A program made the position numbers and the translations under genes. Positions 57,218-64,000 of a stretch of 64,000 nucleotides of DNA are shown here, one piece after another. The notes beneath the pieces were generated by a model, which was given only the letters and a program-made list of their open reading frames with translations, searched no databases and was not told the DNA's origin. This DNA is from Podochytrium sp. JEL0797. Taxonomy: Eukaryota > Chytridiomycota > Chytridiomycetes > Chytridiales > Chytriomycetaceae. The number at the start of each line of letters is the position of its first letter. Positions within the stretch are counted from its first letter, which is position 1. Location of the stretch: the NCBI GenBank assembly GCA_027596195.1, contig JADGJG010000015.1:1-64000 (forward strand). The letters run 5' to 3'.

Positions 57218-58932
57218 TCGTTTTTGAACAAGAAATAAGGGTCGAAAACACAACGAACCCTGCGCCAAACTGGCTGAACACTTTTTCCTATCACTGCCGC
57301 CTTTGGCTCAACCTTTATACTCGAATATATGCGTGGAATGCTTATGTGGAATGCGTCCTTATCCGCTTTTCCACTTCACACCCTTGCTTTCTACGTAATC
57401 AAGTCCACTCGTGCCTGAAAATGACTCATTTCCTGCCGCACGATCCATTGAACCTTTTTCGTGTGCCGTGGAGAATGTCTCGGGAGTCCTCTTGAAGGCG
57501 TGCTCGAAAACGCCCAACTCCCCCGCCCCTTTTTTGGCCTTTAACGAACGCGTTTCTTCTTTTTGTGGGTTCCACAGAACGTCGAGGTCCGGCGTGTTTG
57601 ATGCTCGGCACGGATGGTGTTGTGGCGGGGACGCGATTTGTGTTCAGCAATGAATCTGCAATGCACACCCTTGCCAAAAAGCGCGTTCTTGCGGCCGGTG
57701 AAGACAAACAGAGACACGGACGCATGTGTTCAATACCTTGCGCAAGCAAAATTGGCCGTCTGCGTATGATTTCCGCGAGGCGACCTCGTGACAAGAATTA
57801 TACCAATAAATTCACTGATTGGGAGTATGATGGAGTCACGGGAAGAAAGAACAAAGTGGAGGGGGATTTTGATTTTCTCACGGTGGTTGCGGGGAGAGCG
57901 TTGGATTGGTGAATCAGGCTGCGGGCGTGGCGACCATTCATTCTTCTCTTGAAAAAGAAATTAAGGAATGCTTGGCGAATCTCATCGAGCCAAAATATTA
58001 AAAGCACACGTTTTGGTCTCTCCCGCTCACCTCACCTGCATCCGTCATCCCTTTTACCTCGAGGCCAGTGAACCTTGGATCCCAGAGCTCTGGATTAAAC
58101 TTTCAAATTGCGCTTCTTTTATTTTCTGTTGAAGCATTCAAGAACATGGTAGTAGCAAACTGGTAGTAGACGAGCATTTCAGTTGTCCATTGAAATACCT
58201 CAAATAATAATGATTCCTGCGACGTGTCATCACGTATCTCATTGAAAAGCTACAACAGAATGACGCATCGAGAAATTAAATGTAGGAAAATGCGACATAA
58301 AAAAGGCCGTTTTCTTTCCATTGAAAAAGACTTGTAAATAAATCTTCCGATTTGGTTCTCAAAACCCAACAAAAGAGATCAACGTCCCTCGAAGAACACA
58401 CTGTTAAATTCCTGATTCAATCGGATAATCTCAGATCTATCTGACACAATCTTCGAGACCAAAGTCAGGGTTCGTGAGAATTCAGAATGCGACAAATGTT
58501 CACCGGTTCCCGTTTTGGTGACAATCATATCCACCTTGCAGGTGGTTGGGGACACTCCATAATCTGGCTGCTCGTTCTTGGACAGGTCGAGCCGTTGAAG
58601 TTCGTGACCGAGGCACTCGATGCTTGGCGGGATTCATCCCCCCCAACCCCTCCACTCGACCCACACGAGGTCCTGCAGGTCCTCGATGGCAAAGACCTAA
58701 GCGAAAGAAGACGGCCATAGGAACCACGCTCTGTCGAATTCGCTTGCCTCGTACGAATCGAGGTGAATAACAGGGTCGCAAATCCACGCAACGCTTTTAA
58801 TCCCTTTCCCTTCCTTTCAATAATTTAAAGTACGTAATTTTCCATTTTCAGGGCGTTCATGTGACAAATTAACCCGAACATCAGCGAAATAAAGTGGCAT
58901 ATCTTCACAAAATATAAATACAAAATAAATAT
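57218..58932. other. 1.7-kb stretch without a supported gene
   Basis: Only ORFs under 125 codons occur (the longest on plus at 57565-57912), with no recognisable domain, paralogue or consistent splice sites. It holds the upstream region of the unknown minus-strand gene and the 3' flank of UreF. Possibly contains eroded coding sequence or non-coding RNA; nothing definite seen. Confidence 0.4.
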
Positions 58933-59902
58933 TCAAGAGTTGAACAAACGCGAGTACATGCGGTCGTGAAGCCCCTGTACAACTTCCACCACAATCCCAT
59001 TCTGCACAGACTGCTCCTTGGCCAGTGCCACCAATTCCCTCTCGACAGGCTTGCACTCTTGCGTGTAGAAAATGTCAAACACACCTTCATCCCTCTGCTC
59101 AAGCTCCACCTTCTTCATGGCATTCTCGAGCACTTCCTGCTCCACCATGGCCATTCTCGCACGCACTCTCGTGAGAGTGTTTTCCACTACGGAGCCAAAT
59201 CCTTTCATCTGGCGTTGTCCTTCGTATGGGCCGTAAATGTTGAGACGCACGGCTGAGGAGACGAGGGAACGAACGTGGTGGAAAAGAAAGAGAGCCTGAG
59301 CTTCTTCGAGGGTGACGCCGAGGGACGCGCAGAGGACGCTAAAGTAGATAGGCAGATGGCCGTGCAGTTGGTCGAGCTGATTTTGAAATGAAATGGATTT
59401 AGTTCAAACGTCCGAAACAAACTTTCCTCTTTCCATGGGTTTGTTTGCAAAAATGACTCACGCGCAACAATTTCTTGAGGCCCTTCACGATGGCAAGCGT
59501 TTCCGCATCCAAATCGACCGAGAACGCACGATCCAACACAGACAAGAACGCAGCACCCTGTGCCAAACTCGCACGCAACGCCACTTCGTTTGTGGCAATC
59601 ATGCCGTGGTAAGATGCATCCAACTCCTTGACAGTTTCCTGCTTCTCGGCAACGGAGCCGGTTCCTTTCATGACGTTGTGGACCTGGGAAAGGTATGGCA
59701 GAGCCGAGAATGCCAAAGCAGAGATGTTCGACGCAATGAACGAGTTGATGGCTGCGTAGCCCTCAGGGGTCAGCTTCGTCTTGTTGGTGAGTTGGTTCAG
59801 CCCCGCGAAGGATTCGAGACCCGAGGAGGCAATGAATCCACCGGTAGGAAGGGCAGAGTCGGCGAGGAGGAGGAGAAGCCAGTGGCTGTTTGGAGTGTCC
59901 AT
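58933..59902 (-). CDS. ureF: Urease accessory protein UreF
   Basis: UreF family protein, which with UreG/UreD (and UreH) helps load nickel into apo-urease. Exons 59902-59462 and 59376-58933, phase 0, give 294 aa. Hallmarks: LLLLLADSALPTGGFIASSGLESF at the N-terminus, the helical ASYHGMIATNEVALRASLAQG segment, and an exon 2 stretch (LPIYFSVLCASLGVTLEEA, ALFLFHHVRSLVSSAVRL) that matches the UreF C-terminal helices. The last 60 residues extend past the bacterial length. No urease or other accessory gene is in the window. An upstream in-frame ATG (59926) is possible. Confidence 0.9.
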
Positions 59903-60266
59903 TGTGAGGTCTTTTTTTGCGAGCATGAATGAAACACGAGCTTTTTGGGTTGGACATCCAAGGCGTGAGTCACTTGATGGATTCCAAAATGACTCAGTTT
60001 TGTGGGGTTGCAGTCACGACACTGTGCATTTTCATCGCATTACTCATCTGCTAATAAATTGAAAGTGCTTGGAGTCAGGGGTCCCGTTTCACCCTGCTCC
60101 CGCACATTATGATAAGGTCACGAGGTTCATAAGAGCACGAAAACCCAGCACCACCAACCCACGACCCAATCCACCAACGCATCCACACACCATGCCCCAA
60201 CCACTGCACACACCCACATTCTGGATTGTTGTGCGTTAGAATTGAGAAGAAAAGGATCATGTGGCA
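59903..60266. other. Spacer between UreF and LRR gene 7
   Basis: Promoter of UreF and 3' flank of LRR gene 7, both on the minus strand. No gene supported. Confidence 0.45.
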
Positions 60267-61238
60267 TTACCTCACAATATTCGGCAACCTGTTCTCCATC
60301 AATCGCGTCCATACCCTTGTTCCAGCCACAATCTCGCGCGGAAGGAGAAGGTGGACGTTGTTGCCACAAAGTTTGATGGAAGCAAGAGCTGCAAGGTTGT
60401 TGAATTCTCTGGGAATCGAGCCAGTGAGCTTGTTGTCCGCAAGATTGAGATGAGTGAGGCGAGTGAGAGCTCCAAGGCTCGAGGATATTGGGCCCGTGAA
60501 TTGATTACAATTGAGAAGCAACACGCGAAGACAAATCAATGATCCCAAGTGAGCGGGCAAGGGGCCCGATAACTGATTCTCAGCCAAGTCCAAATATTGC
60601 AGCTGCAGTAACTTTCCCATTTCCATCGGAACCGGTCCTGACAACGCGTTCCGCGCGACAGAGAGCGTTTCGAGGTTCACCAAATCACCCATCTCGCCGG
60701 GAATCGCACCCGAAAACAAATTGTCGTTGAACCTCAGTTCCACCAGGCACACCAACGCGCCCACTTCCCTCGGCAAGTGCCCCATCAATCCGCACCGCGA
60801 CAAGTTGAGTCGCGTGAGGTGCACGAGTTGCCCAAAACACGCCGCCACCAACGAAACGGGTCCCGCAAAGTCCGTCCCCTCCCAATCGATCGAATCGAAG
60901 CGATCGAGTCGCGCCTCGATATATGTGGCTTGGAAAACGCGCGGCCAAGCAGTCCAAATTTTGTCCAACTCGCTCGGAGTGTCGCAAATTCCGGCACCGC
61001 TCGCGGGTTTCGTGAACCGTCGGAGATTGGCGACGGAAAAGTGTTTTGATTGGAGGTGCGTGTTGAACGTGGTGCTGAGGCGGCGGAATTTCTGGATCTT
61101 TCGCGGGTGAACCCACGTGAGTATCGCCAAGCAGATATCGGTGTGGATCGGGAAGGGGGCAGAGTCGCAAGTGTCGTCATCGATTTGGAGGATGTGTGTG
61201 TCGGACAGGCGCGGAGGGCACACGTAAGTTCCGTTCAT
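60267..61238 (-). CDS. F-box-like/LRR protein 7
   Basis: Member 7, single exon, 323 aa. F-box-like segment DICLAILTWVHPRKIQKFRRLS, module LDKIWTAWPRVFQATY ... IDWEGTDF, then about seven plant-type LRRs (MGHLPREVGALVCL, SGAIPGEMGDLVNL, SGPVPMEMGKLLQL, TGSIPREFNNLAAL). The C-terminal cap is LLPREIVAGTRVWTRLMEN, close to the cap of member 6 (RGSRLWSLIFEN). It is about 19 kb away from the nearest other member and lacks introns. The N-terminus has no MGxxxS pattern. Confidence 0.86.
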   Translation of the reverse strand: MNGTYVCPPRLSDTHILQIDDDTCDSAPFPIHTDICLAILTWVHPRKIQKFRRLSTTFNTHLQSKHFSVANLRRFTKPASGAGICDTPSELDKIWTAWPRVFQATYIEARLDRFDSIDWEGTDFAGPVSLVAACFGQLVHLTRLNLSRCGLMGHLPREVGALVCLVELRFNDNLFSGAIPGEMGDLVNLETLSVARNALSGPVPMEMGKLLQLQYLDLAENQLSGPLPAHLGSLICLRVLLLNCNQFTGPISSSLGALTRLTHLNLADNKLTGSIPREFNNLAALASIKLCGNNVHLLLPREIVAGTRVWTRLMENRLPNIVR

Positions 61239-61345
61239 CGTGAAGTGGCGAAGGCGACCTGGGCAATTTCTGGAGATTTTTGTTGACCTCTGTGATCGAC
61301 CAATCGCAAATCGCGATTTGAAATTGAATTTGTCTTTTATTTATT

Positions 61346-63958
61346 CTACTTTTTCCCTCCCTTCTTCTTGCTTGCTGCCACGTCTTTGGCCTGCTCTTCT
61401 GCCGCAGCGCCTTCTAATGCGGCCAATTCGGCAGCGCGTTGCATTTCCTGCTGAAGTTTCAGCTTGGAAGCGTCCTCGTATCTAGGCCAAACGCGACAAA
61501 AGTCAAAAACTATTCATTAAATGTACAAATGTACTCACTCCTTGGCCACTCTTGCCCGATACATTTCTCTCCTCATTTGATCTTCCGATTTCTCGGCATC
61601 AATATCAATCACAATCTCATCCAGCTTCTCAGCAATGTATTGTTTCACGCGTAGACGCATCTCCCTATCTGTTCCGCGCATCTTGAGCACTTCCTCGTGA
61701 AATTCGAGATGTTGCTGCAGCATCTCTTGTCGCTTTTGGAACCTTTCCTCCTTGTCTAAATCATTCAATACGCGACCGAGTGGTCGGTTGGGGGGTGGTG
61801 GTTTCCAGATCGCATTGAAAAAGCTCGATTTGCGACGAGCAGCCGCCGCAAAAAAGGCCTTGTCTTCCTCAATGTCATCGACTTCTGGCACAATCTCAGC
61901 GATACTCGCGATCGAAACGGAAATGCTGCGATTGCTCCCCACTTCACTCATTTCTTTTGGCGCTCCTCCTCGATAAGAGCCGCGTCTCGAACCACCATTA
62001 CCGCCAATGGTGGTTCCTATTTTGCTGTTCCTTCTTTCCATCACATTCGGTATCGCACTGAGCCTCCGGGACGCATCAATGGGCTTCGCAAACCCTCCAG
62101 GCAACACGACGGTTGGAAATTTGAAGTCAAACGCATTAATTAAATTGCTGGCTGATAAACGAGAACCAATGGAGAACAACGTGTTGCGACGGGTGTAAGT
62201 GGAAGTTCCTTTGAGGTACGATTGGAGGTCCTGGATGGTCGCTGGGCAGTGTCCATTTTCAATTTCTGGATCCTCTTCCCGTGATTTTGGTTCTGCTGTG
62301 GTTGGGGACAGGAAGGAGATTCGCGGCTTGGGGGATACAGAGGGAGGTTCATCGACGGGTTCAGCAGAATCATTCATTTCGTCTTCGGGTTCTTGGATCT
62401 CGGGAAGCGCGCTCTGGCGCAGAGGCGATTTCAATGCTTCTGGAAAAGGCGGAAATGAAGTTGCAATAATGGGGGACTCGGGAATCGGCGAAACCCCTCT
62501 CACGACAGATGCTCGGATGCTCGTTCCTCCGCTTTCCTTATCGGACCCGGTTCCTGGTTTGCTCGACAGAAACGCCAAGGAAGCATTGGCATCCACATTC
62601 ACGTCCTCAGAAAAGCTAGCAGCACGCGTCATACCCTGAGACTCATTCGAGCTACTTGCTGCAGTAACAACTCTCGCTGGCTCATAAACCACGCGCTCGC
62701 CGTTCGTTCCAAACACCAATGGCGTTTTGTCCAGCGAATCAAGTCTTTTCCCACCGTGCCCGTTCTCCTTCAAAAGTACCCAAGGCTTGTACACGATGTC
62801 GCCACCATTGGCCGTTACAACCACTTTCTTGGGTTTCCCGATTTGCACCACAGGTGGAGCATCTTCAAGAAACGGGGTGAGCAGTGCAACAACGGGTTTG
62901 ATTGCCCCGGATTCAACGAGCTTCAAGTATGATTCGCGTGCTTCCCGCGCTTTGGCAGAACGACCAGGTTGACTCGCTTCCCAAGTGTCTTTGATCATTT
63001 TGTACCTGTCTTCTTTTTCGGTATCCTTGACAACCGTGAGAGAGGCAGTGTCGGTGGAGATAATGCGGAGCTTCCAAAACAAGTCGGGACCTGCAGAAGT
63101 GGGAGGTTCACTCGAGGTGGCGGATCCCGCGGTGGCTCCTCCTGTGCCTGCGGATTGTTTCTTTTTGGCCTTGTTTGGGGTTGCAGAGGAAGGTGTTTTG
63201 ACGCTTCCTCGCGAGGAAGGGCGGTTGGCGTCCTGAGAGACGAGGAGGTTTGGGGAGTTTGGTTTGATCAGGTCAAGCTGCTGGACTGTTGCTTGAATCA
63301 CGTAGCGATGTTTGATGATTGGCTAGTTGTAACGATAAGCTGAGAAGTTGGAGGCGACACGTTGGCGCAAAATTGAATTTACCACTGCCAAAGTTGCAGC
63401 CGCGACGGTTGCAATCTCTTTTGCGATTCGCTCCTTCTCTTCCTTCTCCTTTTTTTCTACAGCTTCCTTCTCCTTGTCCTTTTTATCTCCCTTTCCACCA
63501 CTCGAGACTGCTGCGGTAGATGGTTGAACAGTAGCTTCTTCAATCACTTGCAGAAGACTGACGGTGTGCAAGGAAACTATTCCTTTTCCAGACACTGAAG
63601 CAATTTCAACATCATTATCAAACACTTGAAGCTTTATCATCACTTGCGGAAGCGAGAAGGTGAGTTGGAAAGACGCAACGTTTTCGGGCGCGTCCTTGAC
63701 TTTCATGACATATCTGATGGCGGGTTTAGCCGTTAAATATTGAGCTCAACGCAACTCAAATCTGTACCTGAAGAGAACATTGTGCTTATTCTGAACGTAA
63801 GATTCCTCGAAATCTTGCGTGATCGGTTTGGTGGACATTTCAGTCGGCGGTTTGTCCGGAGGATAGATGTGCGTCGGCTCGGAAATTAGTCTTAGCTTCC
63901 ATTTTCCTGTAGGTCTTGCTGCCACAGTACGGCAGTCTGCGAGGAGTGTGTATCCATT
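61346..63958 (-). CDS. Androglobin-like protein, 5' partial (C-terminal part)
   Basis: C-terminal portion of a large protein resembling androglobin (ADGB), a calpain/globin chimera linked to cilia and sperm in animals. Exons seen: 63958-63768, 63713-63383, 63322-61539, 61481-61346, phases consistent; the gene continues past the window end. Supporting segments: GKWKLRLISEP, YVQNKHNVLFRYVMKV, VMIKLQVFDNDVEIAS, a Lys/Glu-rich coiled coil, RYVIQATV, and DRYKMIKDTWEASQPGRSAKA. The long middle is Ser/Pro-rich. The end is an E/K/Q coiled coil with an ASKKKGGKK tail. The globin and calpain modules would lie upstream, outside the window, so the family call rests on general similarity and is tentative. 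Confidence 0.55.
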
Positions 63959-64000
63959 CTACCAAATAAAGACGGACAAGTTGGTCAACCAATCATGCTA

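Noticed and set aside
57565..57912. 115-codon plus-strand frame
   Set aside because: Arg/Lys-rich translation without recognisable pattern, isolated in a gene-poor stretch; likely chance.

Overview
The window looks like about 64 kb of nuclear genome from a flagellated (zoosporic, chytrid-type) fungus. Evidence: dense genes split by 45-90 bp spliceosomal introns (GTRNGT-like donors, CTAAC/CTGAT-like branch sites); fungal-type genes (YCK-type casein kinases, a TOK-type K+ channel, a DUF7918-like protein, an ARB1-type ABCF ATPase); and genes normally tied to cilia or animal-type cytoskeleton (an androglobin-like protein, a CAMSAP/Patronin homologue, a kinesin-4-like motor, an SH3-WW-PH-RhoGAP protein). 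The phylum assignment is inference. No transposon, CRISPR array or virus was recognised.

Layout. 0-4 kb: two tandem casein kinase 1 paralogues with identical internal exon sizes, the first cut by the window edge. 5-7 kb: ABCF ATPase. 7-12.6 kb: CAMSAP-like gene. 12.7-13.6 kb: TatD/TATDN3 hydrolase. 13.9-14.9 kb: divergent histone H4/H3 pair with a palindromic shared promoter. 15-20 kb: 20-exon kinesin, divergent from a K+ channel gene (20.4-22.6 kb) with only 45 bp between start codons. 22.6-31.5 kb: VOC-fold protein, four F-box-like/LRR genes, a DUF7918-like gene and an AAGAB/p34-like gene. 31.8-38.7 kb: an island holding two PASK-like kinases, two decayed copies of the same kinase and a tRNA-Pro, bounded by two identical tRNA-Cys genes in opposite orientation. 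39-41.8 kb: two more F-box-like/LRR genes. 41.9-44 kb: RAD18. 44.3-47.8 kb: RhoGAP. 48.4-53.5 kb: a very long coiled-coil protein with one transmembrane helix and an NHL-like ectodomain. 54-57.2 kb: TAF8-like gene and an unrecognised low-complexity protein. 58.9-59.9 kb: UreF. 60.3-61.2 kb: a seventh LRR gene. 61.3 kb to the end: C-terminal part of an androglobin-like gene.

The strongest candidate for something undescribed is the seven-member LRR family. Each member has an F-box-like segment, then a conserved module (LDxLW..WP..YQ..Y...I.W..T.F), then plant-type LRRs (LxGxIPxELG). Three members begin with an MGxxxS N-myristoylation-type start. The second candidate is the coiled-coil/TM/NHL protein built partly from duplicated exons. 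Exon limits were worked out by hand from splice motifs, reading phase and paralogue comparison; where stated, the summed exon lengths are a multiple of three. Individual borders may still be off by a base or by a choice of splice site.
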